Shown piece by piece: positions 37,101-46,485 of a stretch of 64,000 bases of DNA. The stretch's first letter is position 1; each line of letters starts with the position of its first letter. Both the position numbers and the translations under genes were made by a program. The stretch comes from Vitellaria paradoxa. Lineage: Eukaryota; Streptophyta; Magnoliopsida; Ericales; Sapotaceae. The notes below the pieces were generated by a model. It saw only the letters and a list, made by a program, of their open reading frames with translations, was not told the DNA's origin and searched no databases. The DNA is taken from NCBI GenBank assembly GCA_019916065.1, contig JAINTL010000053.1, forward strand, positions 186,001 through 250,000, read 5' to 3'.

Positions 37101-40100
37101 TTATATTTAGAATCTTGTAATTTATAGATTCCTTATTATGTATCATACCATAATTAGGATTACTATCCATATCATACTAGGATTAGGGTTATTGTCCTAT
37201 CCATATCATACTAGGATTAGGGTTATTGTCCCGCTTATATAAGGGACCTTGTATCTTGTATTCAACACACATCAATAAACAAGAATTCTTTTCTTTTCTT
37301 CTAACATGGTATCAGAGCCTTCGCTCTAATTCTTTTCAAATTTTTTTTTTTCAGCCATTATTTTCTAGAAAATTTTGGTATTTTTTTTTTTTGCGTGATT
37401 TACAGACGTTCTTGTCTGTTTTGCTTCTATCATCCGTCATCTTGCGGTTATTCAGAGATCTCCATATATCATCGGGTTGCTCTTTCAGAGACGAACCTAA
37501 CACCATCAACCAGAAGCCGAAACAAGTCTCCACGCGCTCTCACGCGCCGCCTGAAGACTGCCTGACGATTGCCCGTGATTTTCAGAAGTTCTTGTTTCTT
37601 TCGCTTCTGTTCGTCTTCGTCTTGCAGTTATTCGAGGATATATATATATCATCGGGTCCCTCTCTCAGAGACGAACCTACCACCGTCAACCGGCCCCAAA
37701 ACGAAGCCCGCACGCGCCCTCACGCGCCGCTTGAATTCCGCGCGTGATCTCACGCGCCGCTGCCAGATCCAGACCGGTTCATCCCGAACCGGTTTCAGTT
37801 CGCCCTTTGGGCCGGTTCACTCATCTTCCGTCAGCTTTTCAGCCGGTTCAGACCGGTTCCTGACCTTTTTCGGCGTTCCGGACACACTGGTGATCTCCGT
37901 TTTGTCCCATTCTTCTCTGTTTTTCATCTACTGTTTGTTGTGCCCTTTTGAAAGCTACCTCTATGGACCGCTCCGACAACATTACGTCCCTTTCTGTCAT
38001 TCTCGATGGGACCAATTATGTTTTGTGAGCCCAAGCCCTTTCTGGTTTTATCAAGGGCCGTCGTTTATGGCGTATTATCTCTGGTTCTCAGACAAAACCT
38101 ATTCAGAAAGACAATGAGGATCAATCAGCCTTTGATGATCGTCTTGACGATTGGGAAAGCAAGAATTACCAGATTGTTACCTGGTTTCGTGCTACTACTG
38201 TTCCTTCCATTAGTCTTCAATTTGGCCGCTTCCATGATGATGCTCAGTATCCTTCTCCGGCTAAGGCTATTTGGGATTTCTTAAAGGATCGTTATCAGAC
38301 CACTGGTCATGCCCATCAATATCAGCTACTTCAGAATCTACACCGTATGCGTCAAGAGCCTGGGCAGTCCATCAATGACTTCCTCTCTCACATGTCCTCT
38401 GTTTGGGATCAGCTTGCCTTATGTGAACCCACCTGGAAAGATTTTGAGGATGCTCAATTGTACACTGTCCACCGCAATCATCAACGACTGTTGCTCTTCC
38501 TTATGGCTCTTCATGACACCTTTGAGTCGGTTCGTGCCTCGTTGCTCCATCGCATGCCACTACCCACTCTTGAACAGGCTATTTCAGAACTTTTGTCTGA
38601 AGAAACCCGTCTTGGCCTCAAAACCAAGACGTTGGACTCAGTTCTTACTACGACACCGTCCTCCGTTCCAGATGCCGCCCTTGTCATATCTCACACTCGC
38701 TCTTCTGGATCATCAGCTTCTCACTCCTGCATCTACTGTCAAAACAGGGGTCTACCACATACTCATTCATTTGAGCACTGTCCAGTTCGTAAGTGTTTGA
38801 CTTGTCACAAAACAGCTCCTGGTCATTTTCAGCGTAACTGTCCCAAGGCTTCCTCCTCCAAGGCTCCTTTCAAAAGAGGATCTTCTACGTCCTCAGCCAA
38901 ATCTTCAGGCTCCCGTACCACTGCTGCTGTTGCTTCAGACGGATCCTCATCTTCTGATCCATCATTTTCTATGACTGATGTGGAATCCATCATTCAGCAA
39001 GTTCTTGCCAAAACTGGTACATCTCCATCTACTGCTCTTTCCGTCATGCCAGGTAATTCCTCTTGGTATTTTGATTCAGGATGTTGCAATCATATGACTT
39101 CGGATTCTACTATTTTTTCCTCCATTGCTCCATCATCCTCTATTCCCACCATTCATACTGCTGATGGTACCCATATGTCTGTTACTCATACTGGTCACAT
39201 TTCTACACCATCTATTTCTCTTTCTGAAGTTTATCATATTCCCAATCTTACTTTAAATCTTGTGTCTATTGGTCAATTATGTGACCTGGGTCTCATCATT
39301 ACTTTTTCTGCTTCTGGTTGTTTGGTGCAGGATCCACGGACGAAACAGGTTCTTGGGATCGGCCGTAAGCATGGACGTCTGTTTGAGATTGTTTACCTCC
39401 AGCTTCCACTACCTTCTGCTACTTCCGCTGCTACTTCTGCTGCTTCCGCTGCTGCTTCTGCTTCCCCAGCCTCTACCTTTAATCTTTAGCATTGTCGTTT
39501 GGGTCACGTGTCTTTTAGTCGTTTGAAAACCTTAATTTCTAGTGGTCAATTGGGTCATGTGGTTTCTGAGAAAACTGATTGTTTATCATGTCAAACTGCT
39601 AAACAACATGCTTTACCTTTTAATAATAGCAATTCTGTTTCTCTTGCACCTTTTGATCTTGTTCACTCGGATATTTGGGGGCCTTCACCCACTCCCACTA
39701 TGGGCGGCTCTCGCTATTTTGTTATTTTTGTGGATGATTTTACCCGTTATACTTGGTTGTACCTTTTGACTAAACGTTCTGAACTTAAACAAATATACTC
39801 TGATTTCTCAGCAATGGTGAAAAACCAATTTTCTAGTACAATCAAAGTTTTTCGATCTGATAATGCTATGGAATATCTTGACTCTGAGTTTCTATCTGCT
39901 CTCCGTTCTCAGGGGACCCTATCTCATCTTTCTTGTCCTGGGACATCTCAGCAGAATGGTCGGGCTGAACGCAAACACCGTCATCTTCTTGATACAATTC
40001 GTGCCCTTCTTATTTCATCCTCTTGTCCAGAAAAATTTTGGGGGGAAGCTGCTCTTACTGCCGCCTATACCATTAATCGTGTTCCCACCTCTGTCCTTGG

Positions 40101-43100
40101 TAATACTACCCCTTTTGAACGCTTGTATGGATTTCCTCCTGATTATTCTCATCTTAGAGTGTTTGGTTCTGCTTGTTTTGTTCTTCTTCAACCTCATGAA
40201 CGTTGAACCACGCTCTCGTCTCTGTTGTTTCCTGGGTTATGGTATTGAACATAAAGGGTATCGTTGTTGGGATCCCATTTCTCGGCATCTTCGTGTCTCA
40301 CGACATGTTGTCTTTTGGGAACACAAGATGTTTTCCACTCTTTCTTCATTTCAACTTTCTCCCTCTTCCCACATTCCTCTTTTTACTGATGTTTCTACTG
40401 ATTTGCATTCTGACATATTTGATACAGAAAGTCCACAGATTTCTCAGCCGCCACTGCTTACGATTCATCCCGAGACACCTGGGCCTTCTGCTGGACCTGT
40501 GACCACTCCTGATGAGTATTCTCCCCCCTCTCCTATTGACAATTCTCCTCCTTCAGAACGTCCTAAACGGGTAACACAACCTTCTGTTCGTCTTCGTGAT
40601 TATATTGTTGGTTCTGCTGCCTTTTCTACTCATGAACCTTCTTCCTACCGTGAGGCTTGTACTAATCCTTTATGGCAGCACGATATGGATGATGAGCTAC
40701 AGGCTCTTGAGAAAACTCATACTTGGGATGTGGTTCCTCTTCCTCCTGGGAAAACTGCTATCAGTTGCAAATGGATTTACAAAATCAAAACTCGTTCAGA
40801 TGGTTCCATTGAGCGACACAAAGCTCGTCTTGTTGCTCGAGGTTTCACTCAGGAGTATGGCATTGACTATGAAGAAACTTTTGCTCCTGTTGCTAGGCTT
40901 ACATCTGTTCGCAGCTTACTTGCTATTTCTGCTGCTCGTAACTGGGACATTCATCAGATGGATGTTAAGAATGCTTTTCTGAATGGTGATCTCACTGAGG
41001 AAGTCTACATGCAGCCTCCTCCTGGCTCATCTGTTCCATCTTCTCATGTTTGCAAGCTTCGTCGAGCACTATATGGGTTGAAACAGGCTCCCCGTGCCTG
41101 GTTTGCAAAATTTAGTTCTACTATTCATGAGTTTGGATTTACCTCCAGTTCATATGACTCTGCTTTGTTTCTCCGCACCACTACAGCTGGATCTGTTCTT
41201 CTTCTTCTGTATGTGGATGATATGATTATTACTGGGGATGACAGTGTTGGCATTTCTCATCTCAAACAATTTCTCAGTCGCCAGTTTGAGATGAAGGATT
41301 TGGGGTTTCTCAATTATTTCTTGGGTTTGGAGATCTCCCGTGATTCTTCTGGTTATTTTCTCTCTCAAGCTAAGTATGCCTCTGATCTCTTGACACGGGC
41401 AGGTATTTCTGATTGTAAGACTGCTTCTACCCCGATTGATACACAGCTCCGTCTCACTCCTCTTGATGGTACACCTTTATCTGATGCGACTTTGTATCGT
41501 CAACTTGTTGGTAGCCTTGTTTATCTTACTGTCACTCGCCCTGATATTGCTTATGCTGTCCATATTGTTAGTCAGTTCATGGCTGCTCCACGGTCTCATC
41601 ATTTTACTGCGTTACTCCGCATTCTTCGCTATATCAAGGGCACTATGTTTCATGGTCTTTATTACTCAGCACATTCTCCACTTGAGTTACATGCCTTTTC
41701 TGATGCTGACTGGGCTGGTGATCCGACTGATCGTCGCTCCACTACAGGGTTTTGTTTCTTTCTAGGGACCTCTCTCATAGCCTGGCGTAGTAAGAAACAA
41801 ACTCTCACTGCTCGCTCTAGTACTGAAGCTGAGTACCGTGCTCTCGCTGATACTACTCAAGAGCTCCTTTGGCTTAGGTGGCTCCTTACTGATATGGGTG
41901 TCCCTCATTCTACAGGCACTCCATTATATTGTGACAATCAAAGTGCTATTCAGATTGCTCACAATGATGTTTTTCATGATCGCACCAAACACATTGAAAT
42001 AGATTGTCACTTTATTCGTCAACATGTCAGACAAGGCTCTGTTCGTCTTATTTCTGTATCTTTAGCGAATCAAATTGCAGATCTCTTCACAAAGGCTCAT
42101 CCTCCTGGCCGCTTTTCTGAATTAATCGCCAAACTCAAGTTGATTCCTGCGTTACCACCTTGAGTTTGAGGGGGGGTGTTAAGTTTGGTATTATATATAG
42201 TTAGTATTATATTTAGAATCTTGTAATTTATGGATTCCTTATTATGTATCATACCATAATTAGGATTACTATCTATATCATACTAGGATTAGGGTTATTA
42301 TCCTATCCATATCATACTAGGATTAGGGTTATTGTCCCGCTTATATAAGGGACCTTGTATCTTGTATTCAACACACATCAATAAACAAGAATTCTTTTCT
42401 TTTCTTCTAACATTTCTAATCAAATGCTTCGTGGAACAAAAATTTCAGGGGCATGGCCGTGGAGGATTTAAAGGAACCTGCTGGGGTTCGACTCCTCATT
42501 AAAGATTATCCCTACGCTGCAGACGGACTAGATATATGGGTTGCCATTAAAAAGTGGGTAACTGACTTCTGCTCATACTTCTACAGAGATAACGAGTCTG
42601 TCACGCTTGACAACGAACTCCAAGAATGGTGGAAGGAAATCCGAAATGTAGGTCACGGGGACAAGCGGGATAACGAATGGTGGTACCAGATGACAACTCT
42701 TGATGAACTGACACAGGCTCTCACAACTCTCATATGGTCCGCCTCAGCTTTACACGCTGCAGTGAACTTTGGGCAATATGCCTATGCCGGTTACCCTCCC
42801 AATCGTCCTACATTGTGTAGAAAACTCATCCCAGAGGATAAGGATGATAACGAGTTCAGAAAGAATCCTAGCCAGTATCATCTTCCGATGTTGCCTGGAA
42901 GATTCGAGATGAAACTCAGTGCAGCGCTAGCACTGGTCCTCTCCCAGCACTCTTCAGAAGAAGTGTACCTGGGTCAAGGGTCGCCCGAAGAATGGACAGA
43001 CGATGAAATGGTTCAAGGATTTTTTACCCTGTTTGTTGAGGAACTTCGGGAGGTACAAAAAAATATAAGGAAGAGGAATAGAGATCCTAATCTTAGAAAC

Positions 43101-43211
43101 AGATGGGGCCCTGCCAAAATACTGTACAGATCGTTGTTCCCTGATATATTAAATATTGGACATAAAGGTGGACTCACTGGAAAGGGGATACCTAATAGCA
43201 TATCAATTTAA
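28328..43211 (+). CDS. Plant lipoxygenase LOX-A, frameshifted and insertion-laden
   Basis: Exons: 28328-28490, 28632-28928, 31870-32086, 32539-32970, 33063-33154, ~34414-34488, micro-exons 35354-36033 (see array), 36131-36432, 36541-36807, 42449-43211. Exon 2 encodes the PLAT/LH2 beta-barrel ([20 protein letters not shown].. [19 protein letters not shown]). Later exons form the catalytic domain: iron ligands are the two His of LISHW-LKTH, His and Asn of [12 protein letters not shown], and the terminal Ile of GIPNSISI, all present. Compared with LOX-B, exon 2 has one extra base near 28636-28647, so exon 1 (phase 1) reads into a TGA; no alternative acceptor restores the frame. Introns carry a 2.85 kb insert, a MITE and a 5.3 kb copia element. 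Without the extra base it would encode ~913 residues. No transit peptide is evident, as in cytosolic 9-LOX-type enzymes. Likely a pseudogene or a failing copy; a sequencing error is the alternative. Confidence 0.75.
28951..31800. mobile_element. 2.85-kb insertion in LOX-A intron 2, unidentified
   Basis: LOX-B has a 98-bp intron here. LOX-A matches it up to AATTAAGAAA (28950) and again from GAGTTGCTTC (31804). The insert is not obviously coding: 28970-30060 is AT-rich with TATCCGGATATATTGAACGTATCTGG-like motifs, and 30100-30920 is more balanced. On the minus strand GTGGTATCAGATTGAGG (near 30475) resembles a methionine-tRNA primer site of a copia element, which would make the balanced part an LTR or leader remnant. 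That is a guess. Confidence 0.5.
33255..33985. repeat. AT-rich element in LOX-A intron 5 (shared with LOX-B 48245-48940)
   Basis: Starts GTTTATTATTATT.. and ends ..AAACAAAATAGACGTTTGTT just beyond. The core is TAAATTAATTTATTAAAAT-type DNA like the elements at 6383-7018 and 15425-17595. LOX-B has the same element at the same place, so it was in the ancestor of both genes. Confidence 0.55.
34152..34373. mobile_element. MULE-type MITE just before LOX-A exon 6
   Basis: About 222 bp of the family at 27428-27644: TTCTTACACTCCACTGGTTATGACAGG on the left, TATAATTAGTGGAGTGCAAGAAGG on the right as an inverted copy. Flanks are TTTAAAAAAAA on both sides. LOX-B has the empty site (ATATTTAAAAAAAAAAAATTGG near 49080), so insertion followed the gene duplication. 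It lies about 40 bp before the predicted exon-6 acceptor. Confidence 0.8.
34545..35140. repeat. Dispersed repeat in LOX-A intron 6 (reverse copy of 11858-12385)
   Basis: TGTGTTTGTTTGCTAACG on the left and GAACCATTCCAAACACTATC on the right; the interior is the complement of 11858-12385. A shorter version lies at 49255-49645 in LOX-B, so it was present before the LOX duplication and lost internal parts in B. Confidence 0.55.
35354..36130 (+). other. Micro-exon cassette array of LOX-A (5 intact + 1 broken)
   Basis: 27-nt phase-0 cores between AG and GT: 35354-35380 (AIDEETLKM), 35497-35523 (AINKETPEP), 35762-35788 (IADEEILKL), 35888-35914 (ITDKEILQP) and 36007-36033 (ITDKEILKP). A sixth at about 35650-35673 has lost 7 bp between two TTGC repeats, which removes its acceptor AG. 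The second core is followed by a 21-bp tandem duplication creating a second donor at 35545, which would give a 48-nt in-frame version (adding VTETSEP). Each donor is followed by a (TC)n tract, CCCAATTTCAAGTGTTTG and, before the next core, TCTTGAATTGCCTTGCAG. Exon 7 (36131) begins after the same kind of acceptor and starts AIENNKVFI. Confidence 0.8.
37071..37306 (+). repeat. 5' LTR of the copia element
   Basis: 236 bp. Contains two tandem ~37-bp units (ATCATACTAGGATTAGGGTT) and the TATA-like CTTATATAAGGGACC at about 37234, followed by the probable transcription start. Three transitions separate it from the 3' LTR. Confidence 0.95.
37963..40206 (+). pseudogene. Copia gag-protease-integrase, disrupted
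   Basis: ATG at 37963. A TGA at 38026-38028 (codon 22, where a Trp codon is usual in this family) stops it. The frame then stays open to a TAG at 39487-39489. Gag region 37963-~38990 with a zinc-knuckle-like C-x2-C-x6-H-x4-C ([16 protein letters not shown]). Protease [11 protein letters not shown] near 39064. Integrase begins HCRLGH (39490) with H-H-C-C zinc site; its acidic residues lie in [16 protein letters not shown] and GRAERKHRH. At about 40200 a small deletion shifts the frame into the next segment. Two nonsense changes and one frameshift show that it is dead. Confidence 0.88.
40207..42163 (+). pseudogene. Copia reverse transcriptase-RNase H (open, cut off from its start)
   Basis: Open in the +1 frame relative to gag up to TGA at 42161. 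Carries the reverse transcriptase ([34 protein letters not shown], catalytic YVDDM near 41212) and RNase H ([48 protein letters not shown]). All catalytic motifs are present but the reading frame is no longer connected to gag/integrase. Confidence 0.88.
42177..42412 (+). repeat. 3' LTR of the copia element
   Basis: 236 bp, same ends as the 5' LTR with three transitions. It directly abuts TTTCTAATCAAATGCTTCG of the host intron, 36 bp before the LOX-A final exon. Confidence 0.95.
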
Positions 43212-44935
43212 CACATATATATATGTATATATACACCTTAATTAATATATATATATATATATATATTGTTCATTCCATTCTTATATCAATGTACTTGATT
43301 AATTAATTAATAAATATATCAAATGATCGACTTCACATTTGTTCTATAATGCTAACTCGATCCGGTGATTACATGCTGCAAATTAATGTTTGATTTCTTG
43401 AACAGGGTTTATCAAGTTAATGTTGCCCTATCCATCTATCTGTAACTGTTGGATAAAAATTAATAAATTCTAACCAAAAAAAAAAAAAAAGATATGCACG
43501 CTCTGATTCACAGACACCGAGGGGCCCAACTATAGAATAGGCAAAAACAAATTCCTAAAGTTTAGAAAGAGGCCGTTCTGCGCCTTGAAATATTCATCTA
43601 TCTCTTTCTATTCATATCAACTAACAAAATATATTTCATCATAAAATAGTAGACGCCGGTGTACACTCAAGGCGTATAATATTTTTTTTTTTGTCTTAAT
43701 AATAAAAAAATACTTTTGTTTTGCAAATTATGAATATTTACTTACTTTTTTTATTAATTTTTAATCAACCTATTAAAATAATGTGTTTAAATTTTTATTT
43801 TTATTTTTATTTTATTCTACTTATGCGCACACAATGCACGTGAATTTTTATTAAGTTTTTATTTTAAAACTATGTGCATTTCATTAATTAATTTGTTATT
43901 TTTTTCAAAAAATTTAAAAAATATCAGCACACGTGTTGCGCGTAAATTTTTATCAAATTTTTATTTAAAAACTATGTGTATCGTTAATTAATTTGTTATT
44001 TTATTTAAAAAAAAATTTCTCAAACAATAAATATTGAGTAATTATTAATTAAAGGTATTGAAGTAGATTATAAGTAATTAGGGGATATTTAAATAAAATA
44101 AAAGAACATTATATGTGTAGTTAGTAGTTATGTGTAGTTAGTAGTTAAGTGTATTTAAGGGAAATAAAAAATAAAGGCATAAAATTATTTAAATAACTTA
44201 TAAAAGTTTAAAAATTACTTATACACCACTTTCAAATTATAAGTGATTATTGGGAGTCAAGGGTCATTAATGTAAAAAAATAAAAAAAAAAAATTCATCA
44301 AAAAAGATATTTTATAAAAAAAAAAAAAATGACTTTACCAAATTTTAGTGTTTACCCTATAATAATATAGATAATAATATATTCTAATATATAGGCAAGG
44401 AGAATCCCATGATCCTCTCCCCTTGGATCAATCCCTTTAGTCTGGAACGAACATTAATTCTGTGCTATCTCAGCAAAAATACGTGGAAAAAGGGATCTTA
44501 TTAAGGCTATGTTTAGAACATAGACCTATGAAAGGGGAAAATGAAATAAAAAAAATTTAATTAAATTTATTTTTATTGAATTAGAAAAATAAGATTAAAA
44601 TAAATATATATTTATCAACAAAATTTAACTTTTAATTAGTTAAGTATACAAAAATTGTAGAAATTATAAATTTTATTTTTCTTTCTTTTTTCTTTTCCTT
44701 CCACCAATTCACATAGAATAAGAGAATTGCAAAATTTTGTTAATTTTTATTTTTTCACTATGTATTTTTTAACTATGTAATCATCTTGCGGACAAACAAT
44801 TGGTCCTTAATGAATTTCCCCGATGGGTTCAAGAATAAGATCTTTCTCTTTATTTATCTTTTTGTTTTTTTCTAAATTTTTCAACTTGACAACCACTGCC
44901 AGGAGACTAAACTATTAATCAAGACTTGTCAGATA
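43212..44935. other. LOX-A 3' flank, then AT-rich spacer
   Basis: 43212-43790 aligns with the LOX-B 3' flank (52520-53081) with few changes up to about 43470. No gene in 43790-44935. Two ~110-bp related stretches near 43830 and 43930 (CAC.CGTG..AATTTTTAT.AA.TTTTTAT) form a short direct repeat. Confidence 0.5.
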
Positions 44936-44939
44936 ACAC

Positions 44940-45480
44940 TAAATTTGAGCGTTGTGGAAACCCTGCATCAAATCAATGAATCCAATCCTTCTCTTCCAAT
45001 CACCTTGCACTAAATTTGTAGTTTCCTTAAAATGCAAACAATTAACCCTCTTAACTCTAGTAAAATGTCCATCCAGGGAGGAGTTAATTACAGAAATTAA
45101 GCAAAAACAGGAGAAAGAAAGAGAGAAAGAGAGAGATTATGGAACAGAATGTGTTCCAGCCTATAAAATTTTCTGAATGCCGTTCACAACAAAATTACTG
45201 GTTAATGATCGGGTACAGACTAGCAATTCCATCAAAAAAATTCATCATGAAGGGAAAAATCATCGTTCAACAAAACTAGGGAGAATCGGCTCCTAGATCG
45301 GCAGCTTCGGTTCAGCTCTATAGCAGCTCAAAAATGGACCCCAGTAAGTAAATATATTATTAGCTATTGATGATTGTAAAACAGCATGCTATATACTTTT
45401 GGGTGTGATGTTTTCTATAACATTACAGCTTTCTTTTCTAGGTTCTATAATAGAATGATTTTTGCCGAAAAACATCTCAG
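44940..45480 (+). pseudogene. Relic of a third lipoxygenase gene (exon 1 and intron 1)
   Basis: 45138-45345 matches LOX exon 1: leader GAGAGAGATTATGGAACA, then after a rearranged stretch AAGGGAAAAATCATCGTTCAACAAA.., GGGAGAATCGGCTCC, GCAGCTTCGGTTCAGCTCTA.AGCAGCTCA and a donor CCCAGTAAGTAAAT. The frame is broken by TAG (CAACAAAACTAGGGAG) and by small indels. Upstream (44950-45100) aligns with the LOX promoters (GAAACCCTGCATCAAA.CAATGAA.C, CACCTTGCACTAAATTT), and 45346-45470 aligns with intron 1. Nothing after intron 1 remains. Confidence 0.85.
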
Positions 45481-46340
45481 GTTGATAAAATAAAGTCTCC
45501 TAAATCAGTATAACATCCTAACAGTTTTTTTCACTCTTCGCCAATTGGGTTTGCATTGGAATATTTAACATAGCATAGGAGTTAAGTTTGGAGGTGACCA
45601 GTTCTCCCTTTGACTTAATTTCTTGATTGTGTAGTTTTTTTTTATTTGATGTGCCGCTCTGCTTTATCGGTCACCACAATTGCTGTCAATCATCTTCTTA
45701 ATATTATAATTATTAACTGACAATTAATTGTTACAAAACGTATTTTTAAGTTTTGTATGAAAAAAAAAATTAAACCTACAAATTAAAACTGAACACAAAA
45801 ATTAAAAACTTTGTTAAACAGAAACTTAACAAACAAGTCTTACCAATGTTTAAAGGATTAAAGAGTGTCCTTCGTAGATTTCGAACGATTAGCAAGCGAA
45901 TTGTAATGCTTACGACTTAATCCACAAAGAAGAATCCATTACGTACAGTAAAAATATATATATATATATATACAATAATTGTGAACTAGCTAGTTCATCA
46001 AAAAATACAAGGAAACAACGGTCGCATTAGAAAAATTGCAGATTTTTTTTTTTGTTAATTTTATTTTTCAAATACATTCGTCCAGCTATGTATGTAAATG
46101 TAATTATACAAACAAACAGCTGATCCTTGTCGGCTAAAAATTCAAGATTGGCAAGTAATTACCGTTTAAAGTTTTAAAATCTTTCATTTTTACGGAAACC
46201 CTGCATCAAAGCAATGAACCTGATCCGCTGCTAAAGAATAAAACATAAGCACAAATCTTTTCTTTTTCTCTTTAAGATCTCCAATCACATTGCACTAAAT
46301 TTATCTTTTCCTTCAAATGCAAGTAATCCTCCCACTTTGA
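45481..46340. other. Spacer and distal promoter of LOX-B
   Basis: 45481-45830 has no homology to the LOX units. From about 45840 it follows the LOX-A upstream sequence (TTTC.AA.G..TTAGCAAGCGAATTG, TACATTCGTCCAGCTATGTATGTAAATGTAAT). A (TA)n run lies at 45956-45972. Confidence 0.5.
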
Positions 46341-46343
46341 GTA

Positions 46344-46354
46344 CTATATATAAA
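46344..46354 (+). promoter_or_regulatory. TATA box of LOX-B
   Basis: CTATATATAAA, about 135 bp before the ATG at 46486, matching the LOX-A box within a conserved GAGTACTATATATAAA. Confidence 0.6.
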
Positions 46355-46485
46355 GTTCACCTACAATGTCATTCGCAGTTGCATCAATTATAGAGATTTA
46401 AGTAAAATTAGGAGAAAAAAAAAGCAAGAAAATATTGTATATAAATATACATATATATATATAGATAGAGAGAGCGAGAGAGATC

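Larger units (their letters stand above)
37071..42412 (+). mobile_element. Complete Ty1/copia retrotransposon in the last LOX-A intron
   Basis: Two 236-bp LTRs (37071-37306 and 42177-42412), both starting TGTTAAGTTTGG and ending CTTCTAACA, differ at three positions, all transitions. Target duplication TTTCT (37066-37070, 42413-42417). The primer site TGGTATCAGAGCC (methionine tRNA) starts at 37307, and a polypurine run (GAGGGGGG) ends at 42176. LOX-B keeps the unoccupied site (near 51720). The element lies in the same direction as the gene, 263 bp after the donor and 36 bp before the final acceptor. The coding region is broken (next entries), so it cannot move by itself. Confidence 0.95.

Noticed and set aside
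39863..40206. Start of the reverse-transcriptase frame before 40207
   Set aside because: Before 40207 this frame overlaps integrase out of frame and reads a Leu/Phe-rich shadow; true RT homology begins after the frameshift.
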